From Vibrio penaeicida (GTDB taxonomy: Bacteria > Pseudomonadota > Gammaproteobacteria > Enterobacterales > Vibrionaceae), in the NCBI RefSeq assembly GCF_002933855.1, contig NZ_BFAQ01000028.1, positions 157,587 to 221,586 of the forward strand: a stretch of DNA of 64,000 nt, given 5' to 3'. A program made the position numbers and the translations under genes. Shown here in pieces: positions 8,870-17,733 of this stretch (position 1 is the stretch's first letter; the number at the start of each line of letters is the position of its first letter). Below the pieces are notes generated by a model. That model was not told the origin of the DNA. It made no database searches and saw only the letters and a program-made list of their open reading frames with translations.

Positions 8870-9514
8870 TTATGCTTTCGCAACGAAATAGCGCTGCGAT
8901 TCATTATCTTTCGACACGATGACTACTTCATCGCCATGTTGAATATCTTGTTTACTGCTGGATACCACATCAAGCAATACTTCATTTCCATTATGAAGAA
9001 TAATGACCTCTCCACCGACATCTTGACTGACTTGGCTGCTGTGCACTTTTGCTCTGAGCCCTATGTAGTCAATCTTGGCAAAGGCGTTTTCTTTGTTAAA
9101 GAACGGAGCCAATGGTTTGAGCAAAATCGATGCTATGTATAAAGCTATATAAGCAACAATCGGCAATGAAATGGCGCCAAAGACAACAGACAGTGTGTCG
9201 GACAAAGAAGAAAGTAGAAGTGTATCGAGGTAGTACTCGATAATAGTTGCAACAAACAGGCTAACGCACAATGCAATAGGCAGAGGAACTTTGGTTAAAA
9301 TGGGGGGCAGAATTAGGCTGCCACCCGTCATATTATCCAAATCAACGATATCCAGTTCACCTAATAAGCCTTCAAATACATCAAAGACCAAATCAATGAG
9401 CATAATGACAAAGAAGATGATAAAAGGAATAAAAAAGACGTTCGTCGGAAACGAAAGTAGTACCGACAAAAACAGTTCAAAAGCCATGTGTTTATCCAAT
9501 TTGTTGTTAGTCAT
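8870..9514 (-). CDS. yqiJ: OB-fold inner-membrane protein, YqiJ / NfeD-like
   Basis: The 214-residue product has about three hydrophobic segments (near residues 10-48, 73-97 and 108-138) and a soluble C-terminal beta-rich tail (about 150-214, with GGEVIILHNGN and HGDEVVIVS) that fits the OB fold of YqiJ and NfeD proteins. These proteins accompany flotillins and are thought to help their membrane assembly. It is the first gene of the operon, reading away from mutS. The ATG at 9514 has only a weak ribosome site (TAGGC); an internal ATG at 9487 is an alternative start. Similarity to E. coli YqiJ is by architecture more than by sequence, so the symbol is tentative. Confidence 0.78.
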   Translation of the reverse strand: MTNNKLDKHMAFELFLSVLLSFPTNVFFIPFIIFFVIMLIDLVFDVFEGLLGELDIVDLDNMTGGSLILPPILTKVPLPIALCVSLFVATIIEYYLDTLLLSSLSDTLSVVFGAISLPIVAYIALYIASILLKPLAPFFNKENAFAKIDYIGLRAKVHSSQVSQDVGGEVIILHNGNEVLLDVVSSSKQDIQHGDEVVIVSKDNESQRYFVAKA

Positions 9515-9854
9515 TGCCTAGCCGGGCTAATGCTAACGTTATCTATTTAAGATTTATTTTCAAAACGATACAGAACGACCTAATAAAATAAAAGTCAGTT
9601 ACAGGGTTTATTGATGCGCTTCAAAAAAATACATTGAATTTATTATCAATGAGAAATTAGTTCAGAATTCATATTTAAGAATTGCTATCCCGTGGAACGA
9701 AATCGTGTTCCGCTTAAACCCGCGTTAATATGCACCTATCACATCCTGTCTGTTGGATTGCAACAAGCCCAAAACGTCATTGCTTTCTGGCTGGCTGGTT
9801 AATATCATTTACGCCACATTTTTGTCTGATAAGACAATCAAAAAGGAAAAACCA
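9515..9854. promoter_or_regulatory. Divergent promoter region between the flotillin operon and mutS
   Basis: This 340-base AT-rich gap must hold the promoters of both flanking transcripts. The only distinct structure is the dyad GGAAC-N8-GTTCC at 9694-9711, of a size suitable for a dimeric regulator. No convincing -35/-10 pair was found for the flotillin operon. The first 34 codons of an open frame that runs into mutS (from a TTG at 9753) lie here but lack a ribosome site and are not counted as coding. Confidence 0.4.
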
Positions 9855-12422
9855 GTGACAACCAGCACCGCGACGCAAAAACACACGCCGATGATGCAGC
9901 AATACATGAGGCTCAAAGCGGAAAATCCTGACATCTTGCTTTTTTATCGCATGGGGGATTTTTACGAACTCTTTTATGATGATGCAAAGCGGGCGTCTCA
10001 GTTACTGGATATTTCTCTGACTAAGCGTGGTGCCTCTGGCGGTGAGCCGATCCCTATGGCGGGGGTTCCTTTCCACGCTGTAGAAGGCTACTTGGCAAAA
10101 CTGGTTCAACTCGGTGAGTCGGTAGCGATATGCGAGCAAATTGGCGACCCTGCCACCAGCAAAGGACCAGTAGAGCGTAAAGTCGTTCGTATAGTAACAC
10201 CCGGCACCGTCACTGACGAAGCTCTTCTTGCTGAACGAGTCGACAACCTCATTGCCGCCATTTACTACCACAATGATAAGTTTGGGTACGCTACACTCGA
10301 TATGACGTCGGGTCGATTTCAGCTCATGGAACCCGATACAGAAGAAGCCATGGCGGCCGAACTGCAGCGAACCTCCCCTAAAGAATTACTTTTCCCTGAG
10401 GATTTTGAACCGGTTCATTTGATGGCAAGCCGAAATGGTAACCGTCGCCGCCCTATCTGGGAATTTGAATTGGACACCGCAAAGCAGCAGCTTAATCAGC
10501 AATTTGGCACGAAAGACCTGGTTGGCTTTGGTGTTGAAAAAGCAGAGTTAGGCTTATGTGCCGCCGGATGCCTGATTCAGTACGTAAAAGACACGCAGCG
10601 TACCGCTCTGCCACACATTCGATCATTGACCTACGATCGCCAAGATCACTCTGTGATCTTAGATGCCGCCACTCGACGTAATCTAGAAATCACTCAAAAC
10701 CTGGCAGGCGGGTCGGAAAATACCCTCTCGGAAGTGCTTGATTATACGGCAACCGCTATGGGTAGCCGCATGCTCAAACGTTGGCTGCACCAACCAATGC
10801 GTCAGTTGGATACCTTGAACCAACGATTAGATGCGATTTCTGAAATAAAAGAGAGCGCACTTTTTGGTGAGTTACACCCTGTGTTAAAACAGATCGGCGA
10901 CATAGAACGAATTCTGGCAAGGCTGGCTATTCGCAGTGCAAGGCCACGAGATCTGGCTCGCCTTCGCCATGCGATGCAACAACTTCCTGAGCTCTCAGAG
11001 ATCCTCGAGAGTGTGGCTCATCCTTACCTTAAAAAGCTTGCCGGTTTTACCTCTCCTCAAGGTGAGCTCTGTGATTTGCTAGAACGTGCCATAAAAGAAA
11101 ACCCGCCAGTGGTTATTCGTGATGGCGGTGTGATTGCTCAAGGCTACAGTGCTGAACTCGATGAGTGGCGCGACCTCGCGGATGGTGCAACGGAGTATCT
11201 AGAAAAGCTCGAAGCTGAAGAACGCGATCGACACGGCATCGATACACTCAAAGTCGGCTACAACAATGTTCATGGCTTTTTCATTCAAGTGAGCCGTGGT
11301 CAAAGCCACCTTGTTCCACCTCACTATGTTCGCAGGCAAACATTAAAAAATGCCGAACGTTACATCATTCCTGAGCTAAAAGAGCATGAAGACAAAGTTC
11401 TGAGTTCGAAATCTAAAGCGCTTGCGATAGAGAAAAAACTTTGGGAAGAATTGTTCGATCTACTTCTACCTCACCTTGAAGCCATGCAAAACCTTTCCTC
11501 TGCATTATCACAGCTGGATGTTTTGCAAAACTTAGCCGAGAGAGCAGAAAGCCTAGACTATTGCCGCCCGACCTTAAGAGACGAAATTGGCATCCACATT
11601 CAAGCAGGTCGTCATCCAGTGGTTGAACAAGTGATGGATGATCCCTTTATCGCCAACCCGATTGTTCTGGGTGAAGAGCGTAAAATGCTGATCATTACCG
11701 GTCCCAATATGGGTGGTAAATCCACCTATATGCGTCAAACTGCGTTAATCACGCTAATGGCGCACATTGGTTCTTATGTACCAGCTGAATCCGCTGTTAT
11801 CGGATCAACAGATAGAATTTTTACCCGAATTGGCGCATCCGACGATTTAGCTTCTGGTCGCTCAACCTTCATGGTCGAGATGACTGAAACCGCCAACATT
11901 CTCCATAATGCCACGGCACGCAGTTTGGTTTTGATGGATGAGATTGGACGCGGAACCAGTACCTATGATGGGTTATCGCTAGCATGGGCAAGTGCGGAAT
12001 GGCTGGCAAATAACATTGGCGCGATGACCTTATTCGCAACACACTACTTTGAGCTAACCGAACTTCCAAACCAGTTGCCAGCATTGGCTAACGTGCATTT
12101 AGACGCTGTCGAACATGGTGACACCATTGCCTTTATGCATGCTGTTCAAGAAGGTGCCGCGAGCAAATCTTATGGTTTGGCGGTTGCGAGTTTGGCCGGT
12201 GTACCAAAAACCGTCATTAAAAATGCACGCGCTAAATTGAATCAACTTGAACAGTTGAGCAACCAACAACCCAACTCCCCTAGCCAAGTGGATGTAGCAA
12301 ATCAATTGAGTTTGATTCCAGAACCAAGCGATGTTGAATTGGCACTTGCCGATATCGCTCCGGATGATCTTACCCCACGACAGGCATTGGATGCGTTATA
12401 TCGATTGAAGAAAATGCTATAA
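9855..12422 (+). CDS. mutS: DNA mismatch repair protein MutS
   Basis: MutS recognises base mismatches and small loops and recruits MutL. The 855-residue product has the mismatch-reading FYE motif with Phe36 and Glu38 (GDFYELFYDDA), a Walker A motif near 617 (TGPNMGGKS), the STFMVEMTE signature-type segment, Walker B LMDEIGRGTS and the FATHYFEL segment of the MutS ATPase, and ends in a dimer/tetramer tail. The GTG at 9855 is chosen because AAGGA is well placed and the following residues (TTSTATQKHTPMMQQY) align with the E. coli N-terminus (853 residues). It diverges from the flotillin operon and converges on the lipoprotein gene. Length and motifs indicate an intact gene. Confidence 0.97.
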   Translation: MTTSTATQKHTPMMQQYMRLKAENPDILLFYRMGDFYELFYDDAKRASQLLDISLTKRGASGGEPIPMAGVPFHAVEGYLAKLVQLGESVAICEQIGDPATSKGPVERKVVRIVTPGTVTDEALLAERVDNLIAAIYYHNDKFGYATLDMTSGRFQLMEPDTEEAMAAELQRTSPKELLFPEDFEPVHLMASRNGNRRRPIWEFELDTAKQQLNQQFGTKDLVGFGVEKAELGLCAAGCLIQYVKDTQRTALPHIRSLTYDRQDHSVILDAATRRNLEITQNLAGGSENTLSEVLDYTATAMGSRMLKRWLHQPMRQLDTLNQRLDAISEIKESALFGELHPVLKQIGDIERILARLAIRSARPRDLARLRHAMQQLPELSEILESVAHPYLKKLAGFTSPQGELCDLLERAIKENPPVVIRDGGVIAQGYSAELDEWRDLADGATEYLEKLEAEERDRHGIDTLKVGYNNVHGFFIQVSRGQSHLVPPHYVRRQTLKNAERYIIPELKEHEDKVLSSKSKALAIEKKLWEELFDLLLPHLEAMQNLSSALSQLDVLQNLAERAESLDYCRPTLRDEIGIHIQAGRHPVVEQVMDDPFIANPIVLGEERKMLIITGPNMGGKSTYMRQTALITLMAHIGSYVPAESAVIGSTDRIFTRIGASDDLASGRSTFMVEMTETANILHNATARSLVLMDEIGRGTSTYDGLSLAWASAEWLANNIGAMTLFATHYFELTELPNQLPALANVHLDAVEHGDTIAFMHAVQEGAASKSYGLAVASLAGVPKTVIKNARAKLNQLEQLSNQQPNSPSQVDVANQLSLIPEPSDVELALADIAPDDLTPRQALDALYRLKKML

Positions 12423-12473
12423 CTGAAGAAGCGGCTGTAATTGAAGAAGCGGTTGCGATTTGAAACGTAAAAA

Positions 12474-12493
12474 GGGCGAGAATATTCTCGCCC
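12474..12493 (-). terminator. Intrinsic terminator of the lipoprotein gene
   Basis: The perfect 20-base palindrome GGGCGAGAATATTCTCGCCC is followed on the minus strand by five T residues, giving an intrinsic terminator for the minus-strand lipoprotein gene. On the plus strand it has only a short T tract but may also stop mutS readthrough. Confidence 0.8.
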
Positions 12494-12503
12494 TTAACAT
12501 TCA

Positions 12504-13025
12504 TTATTCGAAAGAAAGATTCACCTTATTTGTTACCCCTCTTTCTACGTCCACGTAGCCCGTTGCTGCAAGCTTGTTTCCTGCATACGCTTCCGCTTTT
12601 ACATAGTAGCGACCGCTATTGACGACCGCTAATGCACTCATTCGATGGAAAGTCACTGGCTTATCAACAATGTAACCTTCAGCCGTAATTGGGAACAAGT
12701 ACATTTTCGCGTTCAACTCTCCGCCACTGTCCAAATGGATCGATTTACCAAATTTCACTTCAGTTAACCCTTTGGGGTTTTTCGCTTTAGATAGCGACAC
12801 TCTGCCAAAATCGGGGGAATGAACGGTTGCCTCGGTAATGTAAAACGCCGTCTTTTGAGTTGAACGTGTTTCTGTAACTGCGTTATCTGTAGATGACGAA
12901 GAACCACCAAACACCGCGTCAATCGTTGAATTGCTAATATCCTTAACAATTTGATTTTGTTGCGTGGAAGAACATCCTGTTAAAACTAAAGCCGATACAA
13001 TAGTGGGAAGAATTAAACGTTTCAT
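12504..13025 (-). CDS. Small predicted lipoprotein of unknown function
   Basis: The 173-residue product begins MKRLILPTIVSALVLTGC, a signal peptide with a clear lipobox (LTGC) for lipidation at Cys18. Ser at +2 predicts sorting to the outer membrane by the Lol rule. The mature part is a Ser/Thr-rich spacer followed by a beta-rich domain from about residue 58 (TAFYITEATVHSPDFGRV, then GRYYVKAEAYAGNKLAATGYV). I recognise no characterised family. It stands alone between the mutS and rpoS transcripts with its own terminator. Conserved hypothetical vibrio lipoproteins are common at this kind of site; no function is proposed. Confidence 0.75.
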   Translation of the reverse strand: MKRLILPTIVSALVLTGCSSTQQNQIVKDISNSTIDAVFGGSSSSTDNAVTETRSTQKTAFYITEATVHSPDFGRVSLSKAKNPKGLTEVKFGKSIHLDSGGELNAKMYLFPITAEGYIVDKPVTFHRMSALAVVNSGRYYVKAEAYAGNKLAATGYVDVERGVTNKVNLSFE

Positions 13026-13177
13026 TAAAGTCCTTTGAATCTTTTTTATTAATATCGCAAAACATTTTGCTTAAAAATTAAACCCAAATCAAACATACAT
13101 TCAATGAATACATTAGGAGTGTTAACAAAATAAGACTACTTAGATCCCAAAAATACAAATTCTATGGGCAAACAAAA

Positions 13178-13198
13178 AGAGCTGCCATTGGCAGCTCT
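13178..13198 (-). terminator. Intrinsic terminator of rpoS
   Basis: The hairpin AGAGCTGCC-ATT-GGCAGCTCT is followed on the minus strand by a T5 run, 19 bases after the rpoS stop. Confidence 0.85.
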
Positions 13199-13216
13199 TC
13201 CTTCACATTTCAACGC

Positions 13217-14203
13217 CTAGTCGTTTTCGACATTAAATAGTGATTCCATGTTCAGCCCTTGTTTCACTAAGATCTCTCTTAAACGGCGAAGGCCTTCAAC
13301 TTGGATCTGACGAACGCGTTCACGAGTTAGATTGATTTCTCGTCCCACTTCTTCCAAAGTGGACGGTTCATAGCCAAGAAGACCAAAACGTCGTGCAAGC
13401 ACTTCTTTCTGCTTAGGATTCAGGTCATCAAGCCAGTCAATTAGAGAATGTTTTATATCGTCATCCTGCGTACAAACTTCAGGATCAGAGTTATTTATGT
13501 CTGGAATGATGTCGAGTAGTGCTTTTTCACTTTCGCCACCAATTGGCGTATCCACAGAACTGACTCTCTCGTTAAGACGAAGCATCTTACTCACGTCATC
13601 AACAGGTTTATCCAGTTTTTGTGCGATTTCTTCAGCCGTCGGCTCGTGATCAAGCTTCTGAGAAAGCTCTCGAGCTGTTCTAAGATAAATATTCAGCTCT
13701 TTTACAACGTGAATGGGCAGTCGAATGGTTCTTGTTTGATTCATCAACGCCCGTTCAATGGTTTGACGGATCCACCAAGTTGCGTAAGTTGAGAATCGGA
13801 AACCTCTCTCTGGATCAAATTTCTCTACTGCACGGATTAAACCTAAATTACCTTCTTCGATAAGATCGAGTAGTGCAAGACCACGGTTACCGTAACGGCG
13901 TGAAATTTTCACAACTAATCGCAGGTTACTTTCGATCATTCGTTTGCGGGCAGCTTCGTCACCGCGAAGTGCGCGACGCGCATACAAAACTTCTTCTTCG
14001 GCGGTAAGCAGTGGAGAAAAACCAATTTCTCCTAGGTAAAGTTGAGTGGCATCTAAGCTTTTCGATGTGACTTCAAAGTCTTCTTTTTGCTCAGATTGTT
14101 TTTCAGGTGTCAGAGCTCTTGTTTCTGCGGCAGGTTGTTCCATTGCAACCGCTTCTACTTCAAACTCTTCTTCGACTTTCGTTACTGCATTGCTGATACT
14201 CAT
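13217..14203 (-). CDS. rpoS: RNA polymerase sigma factor RpoS (sigma 38)
   Basis: RpoS directs stationary-phase and general-stress transcription. The 328-residue protein shows region 2 (SNLRLVVKISRRYGNRGL, then YATWWIRQTIERAL), region 3 and the region 4 helix-turn-helix (LEEVGREINLTRERVRQIQ). The N-terminal 55 residues are acidic and variable, as usual in vibrios. The ATG at 14203 is preceded by GGGGGAGG, an exceptionally strong ribosome site. It lies 59 bases after nlpD, the conserved nlpD-rpoS arrangement in which a main rpoS promoter is inside nlpD. It looks intact; mutS-rpoS regions often vary between strains. Confidence 0.98.
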   Translation of the reverse strand: MSISNAVTKVEEEFEVEAVAMEQPAAETRALTPEKQSEQKEDFEVTSKSLDATQLYLGEIGFSPLLTAEEEVLYARRALRGDEAARKRMIESNLRLVVKISRRYGNRGLALLDLIEEGNLGLIRAVEKFDPERGFRFSTYATWWIRQTIERALMNQTRTIRLPIHVVKELNIYLRTARELSQKLDHEPTAEEIAQKLDKPVDDVSKMLRLNERVSSVDTPIGGESEKALLDIIPDINNSDPEVCTQDDDIKHSLIDWLDDLNPKQKEVLARRFGLLGYEPSTLEEVGREINLTRERVRQIQVEGLRRLREILVKQGLNMESLFNVEND

Positions 14204-14262
14204 AGTGCCTCCCCCTGGCGAGTTCGCAAGACATTACTACTATCAATGTCGTTGAATTGTAA

Positions 14263-15195
14263 CTAGGGCAAGTAGCGCTTAGGATTCACTGACTTTCCCT
14301 GATAGCGAATTTCGAAGTGTAGACGAACACTGTTGGCGCCAGATGAACCCATTGTTGCGATTTTCTGACCAGCTTTTACACTTTGTCCTTCTTTTACTAG
14401 CAAGCGTTCATTATGGGCATAAGCACTGAGGTAGTTGTCATTATGTTTGACGATGACAAGATTGCCATATCCGCGCAGTGCGTTACCTGAATAAACGACT
14501 GTTCCTTCCGCAGTAGAGACTATGGATTGACCTCGCTGTCCCGCAATGTCTATCCCTTTATTTCCCTGCTCTCCTGTGGAAAAACCTTTTGTGATTCGAC
14601 CCTTAGTAGGCCATAACCACTTAGAAATCTTAGTATTATTCTTTTTTGTTGTCTTAACAGGTTTGTTAACAACCTGTTTACTTTTATTTTCAACATACTC
14701 CTTTGATCTAGATTGATCAAGCTTCTTTGTTGATTCTTTTTTAACCGGTGGCTTTTCTTTCCTTTTCGGCTCACTCGCTTTTGATTTGGGAACACTTGCA
14801 GCTGTCGCTGTTGCTGCCCCAGCTGTAGCCGCTGTTGCTGCCGATGCAGTAGTCACTGCCGCTACTTTAACAGAGTCAGAACCTGAGCCAGCTAAATCTG
14901 GGGCGACATAAGCAGGTTGCCATAATCGGATTTTTTGGCCGGGGTGAATCGTATAAGGAGAGGAAAGTCTATTGTATTTAATGAGTTGATTAACGTCCTT
15001 GCCCGTTACATAAGCAATGAAATATAGAGTGTCACCTTTTTCGACTTCGTAATAGCTACCACGATAGCTGCCACGTTCTACTTGCTCATAATTCTTCCCT
15101 AGGCTAGAAACTGGTGCAGGGCTGTGCGCTGCACATCCTACCAGAGTAGTAGCGAGAATTATTTGAAAAAGCGAAGCTGTTTTTTTCAGTGACAC
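14263..15195 (-). CDS. nlpD: Outer-membrane lipoprotein NlpD, amidase activator
   Basis: NlpD activates the cell-separation amidase AmiC. The 310-residue product has a lipoprotein signal (LVGC, Cys21), a LysM peptidoglycan-binding repeat (about residues 51-95, VEKGDTLYFIAYVTG), a low-complexity Ala/Thr and Lys-rich linker and a C-terminal LytM/M23 domain (about 195-310) that lacks the zinc ligands of true endopeptidases, as in other NlpD proteins. The start is a GTG with AAGGG upstream. It follows pcm by 10 bases and precedes rpoS, whose promoter is expected within this gene by analogy with E. coli. Confidence 0.95.
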   Translation of the reverse strand: MSLKKTASLFQIILATTLVGCAAHSPAPVSSLGKNYEQVERGSYRGSYYEVEKGDTLYFIAYVTGKDVNQLIKYNRLSSPYTIHPGQKIRLWQPAYVAPDLAGSGSDSVKVAAVTTASAATAATAGAATATAASVPKSKASEPKRKEKPPVKKESTKKLDQSRSKEYVENKSKQVVNKPVKTTKKNNTKISKWLWPTKGRITKGFSTGEQGNKGIDIAGQRGQSIVSTAEGTVVYSGNALRGYGNLVIVKHNDNYLSAYAHNERLLVKEGQSVKAGQKIATMGSSGANSVRLHFEIRYQGKSVNPKRYLP

Positions 15196-15205
15196 TCAAT
15201 ACCCT

Positions 15206-15832
15206 TTAAGCTAAATCACCCGCAACCAATGGTACAAATCTAACAATTTCAATTACTTCTGTAACTATCTCGTTGTTAAGTTTTTGTACTTTGATCAAGG
15301 TTTGTTCGGCTTCGCCGACAGGGATCACTAAGATCCCCCCTTCATCTAACTGGTCCACTAGTGCTGCTGGAACTTCACTGGCTGCGGCTGTAACAATAAT
15401 GGCATCAAATGGCGCTTTTGCTGCCCAGCCTTTCCAACCGTCACCATGTTTGGTCGAAACATTATAGATATCCAGTTGCTTCAACCTACGTTTAGCGTCC
15501 CACTGCAACGACTTAATACGCTCAATAGAATAGACATGATCCACCAGTTGGGCCAATACTGCAGTTTGATACCCCGATCCCGTCCCCACTTCAAGTACCT
15601 TACTGTCAGTACGAAGATTTAGGAGTTCAGTCATTTTTGCCACAATGTAGGGCTGAGATATTGTCTGTCCTGCTCCAATGGGCAATGCGTTGTTATCATA
15701 AGCCTGATGCATCATTGCTTGTGAAACAAAGGATTCTCTTGGCAATCGTCGAATGGCATCCAATACATTGATATCTTGGATACCCATTCCCTGTAAAAAT
15801 TCAATTAATTTATTGGCTTGCGGATGACTCAT
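15206..15832 (-). CDS. pcm: Protein-L-isoaspartate O-methyltransferase
   Basis: Pcm methylates isoaspartyl residues in aged proteins using S-adenosylmethionine, starting their repair. The 208-residue product carries the SAM-binding loop VLEVGTGSGYQTAVLAQL near residue 80 and the upstream segment GAGQTISQPYIVAKM. Its length equals that of E. coli Pcm (208). Its ATG abuts the TAG of surE, so the two are translationally coupled, the usual surE-pcm-nlpD-rpoS order. Confidence 0.97.
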   Translation of the reverse strand: MSHPQANKLIEFLQGMGIQDINVLDAIRRLPRESFVSQAMMHQAYDNNALPIGAGQTISQPYIVAKMTELLNLRTDSKVLEVGTGSGYQTAVLAQLVDHVYSIERIKSLQWDAKRRLKQLDIYNVSTKHGDGWKGWAAKAPFDAIIVTAAASEVPAALVDQLDEGGILVIPVGEAEQTLIKVQKLNNEIVTEVIEIVRFVPLVAGDLA

Positions 15833-16579
15833 CTACCTATTCCCCTTTAACCAATGCTCCATGCTTGGTAAAGATTCATGCGCCGTCAAGTCTACTTGGA
15901 GCGGCGTTATAGACACTAATCGATTTGAAATTGCATGGAAGTCGGTTCCTTCCCCTGCATCTTGTTCTTTTCCAGGAGGACCTAACCAATAAATTTCATG
16001 CCCTCTTGGATCGCTCTGCTTAATCATGTCTTCTGCATGATGGCGAGCCCCAAGTCTTGTCACTTCGAAAGGCGTAAGATCTTGAATCGGAATATCTGGA
16101 ACATTCACATTAATCAATCGATTGGTCGGAATAGGATGGCTAAGATGCTGCTCAACCAATTGTTTTGCGACATGTGCAGCGGTTTCAAAATGATGCTTGC
16201 CCGCCAACGATATTGCGATCGACTGAACCCCAAGAAAGTGACCTTCCATCGCCGCTGCGACGGTTCCTGAGTACAGAACATCATCACCTAAGTTTGCACC
16301 ATGGTTTATACCAGAGACAACAAGGTCCGGCTTATCTTCTTTCAACAATTCATTCAACGCAAAGTGCACACAGTCCGTTGGTGTTCCTTGCACTGAATAT
16401 ACGTTTTCTTCTAATTCGATGACACGCAGAGGTATTTCAAGTGTCAGGGAGTTGGAAGCACCGGAACGATTCCGATCTGGAGCAACAAGAATAACGTCAG
16501 CAATATCTGACAATGCACGCTTTAGTTCATGTATGCCTTGAGCATGAACACCATCATCATTGCTCAATAATATTTTCAT
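15833..16579 (-). CDS. surE: 5'/3'-nucleotidase SurE
   Basis: SurE is a metal-dependent nucleotidase and exopolyphosphatase linked to stationary-phase survival. The 248-residue protein opens MKILLSNDDGVHAQGI, with the metal-binding Asp8-Asp9 pair, and has the SGINHGANLGDDVLYSGTV segment near residue 90 that completes the active site. It lies 98 bases after truD, further apart than in E. coli where the genes overlap, and abuts pcm. Confidence 0.97.
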   Translation of the reverse strand: MKILLSNDDGVHAQGIHELKRALSDIADVILVAPDRNRSGASNSLTLEIPLRVIELEENVYSVQGTPTDCVHFALNELLKEDKPDLVVSGINHGANLGDDVLYSGTVAAAMEGHFLGVQSIAISLAGKHHFETAAHVAKQLVEQHLSHPIPTNRLINVNVPDIPIQDLTPFEVTRLGARHHAEDMIKQSDPRGHEIYWLGPPGKEQDAGEGTDFHAISNRLVSITPLQVDLTAHESLPSMEHWLKGNR

Positions 16580-16677
16580 CTATATCTCTACCCAATACCG
16601 AAAGGGTTAATACGCTACGAAGATTATGCGCTATCAAGGTTGAGTGTACTTTAAGCTAGTACTCTCTGTTTCGAATC

Positions 16678-17730
16678 CTAAGAAGGCGAAAATTGACGCT
16701 CTTCTTCCTCAGCATTCACCAATTCACGCATAATAGAAGTAGCAAAACATCCAGAAGGTAACCAGAATTTGAGTGCGATCTCATTATCCTGTACATCCCA
16801 CAGCAATTCTTTCGGGAAAAGCTGCACTGCTCGACGTTCATGCCGCATTCTGTTGCCACGAATAAGCGCCATCAAATCAGGCTCAGCGTCCAAGCAAGGC
16901 TGCTCTAAGTCCAATACAACATCAGATGTTGGCAAAGCGTTATCACCTGCCATGGCTGCCGTTATCTCGGCTTCACCGTCAGAAACAAGTTTCTTGCTGT
17001 CTGCAAGATTGGCTTCTGTCACTTTGAACGTACCTTCTGCGTTTAAAAGGATGTCGCCAATGAGTGGTGATTGCCACACACCCGATTCAATTCGCTTGGA
17101 AAGAATGTGATTGAATATCCACGAGCGTGCACTAGAAAGATACAAGCTGCGCTTGTTTTGATTGCGAGTGCGCACATTTTCACGTCCCCAACGTCGAGCT
17201 TCTTCTACGTTGTTCCCATCACGTCCAAAGCGTTGCGCACCAAAGTAGTTTGGCACGCCATGGCGAGCAACATTGTCCAAACGCGATACCACACTAGGAA
17301 TATCCGTGACTTGTGTCAGCGTTATCTCAAAGAAATTGCCTTTCAAATCTCCCGGTCTTAATTTTTTGTTATGACGGGTGATGTCGAGAATTTCGATACT
17401 GGGATACTGCGTTAGAAATGCTGAAAAGTCGGGAGTATCGCCTTTTGGCAAGTGGACACTTAACCATTGTTCCGTCACGGCATGTCTATCTTTTAAGCCT
17501 GCCCAGCTGACGTCTTTTGATTTCACGCCACATGCTTTAGCCAATTCATTCGCAACAAAACTGGTATTTTCACCTGTTTTTCGAATTAGCAACATTAAGT
17601 GCTCTCCAGCACCTGTAAATGAAAAACCCAAGTCTTCTTTCACAACAAAATGTTGCGGCTGTGCTTTCAGCTTTGCCTCGGCTTGAGGCTTTCCATTCGA
17701 ATACGCAAATGGGGCGAGAATATCGTTCAT
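16678..17730 (-). CDS. truD: tRNA pseudouridine(13) synthase TruD
   Basis: TruD makes pseudouridine at position 13 of tRNA-Glu. The 350-residue product has the catalytic Asp81 in the motif GLKDRHAVTEQW and the NYFGAQRFG segment near residue 160 typical of the family. It follows ispF by only 3 bases in the operon ftsB-ispD-ispF-truD-surE-pcm-nlpD-rpoS. Length is as in E. coli (349). Confidence 0.97.
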   Translation of the reverse strand: MNDILAPFAYSNGKPQAEAKLKAQPQHFVVKEDLGFSFTGAGEHLMLLIRKTGENTSFVANELAKACGVKSKDVSWAGLKDRHAVTEQWLSVHLPKGDTPDFSAFLTQYPSIEILDITRHNKKLRPGDLKGNFFEITLTQVTDIPSVVSRLDNVARHGVPNYFGAQRFGRDGNNVEEARRWGRENVRTRNQNKRSLYLSSARSWIFNHILSKRIESGVWQSPLIGDILLNAEGTFKVTEANLADSKKLVSDGEAEITAAMAGDNALPTSDVVLDLEQPCLDAEPDLMALIRGNRMRHERRAVQLFPKELLWDVQDNEIALKFWLPSGCFATSIMRELVNAEEEERQFSPS

Positions 17731-17733
17731 AAT

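Noticed and set aside
9753..9854. 34-codon N-terminal extension of mutS from a TTG
   Set aside because: No ribosome site at 9753, while GTG at 9855 has AAGGA and aligns with known MutS starts.
12423..12453. Short direct repeat TGAAGAAGCGG after mutS
   Set aside because: Two copies of 11 bases in a non-coding tail are too small to call a repeat array or element.
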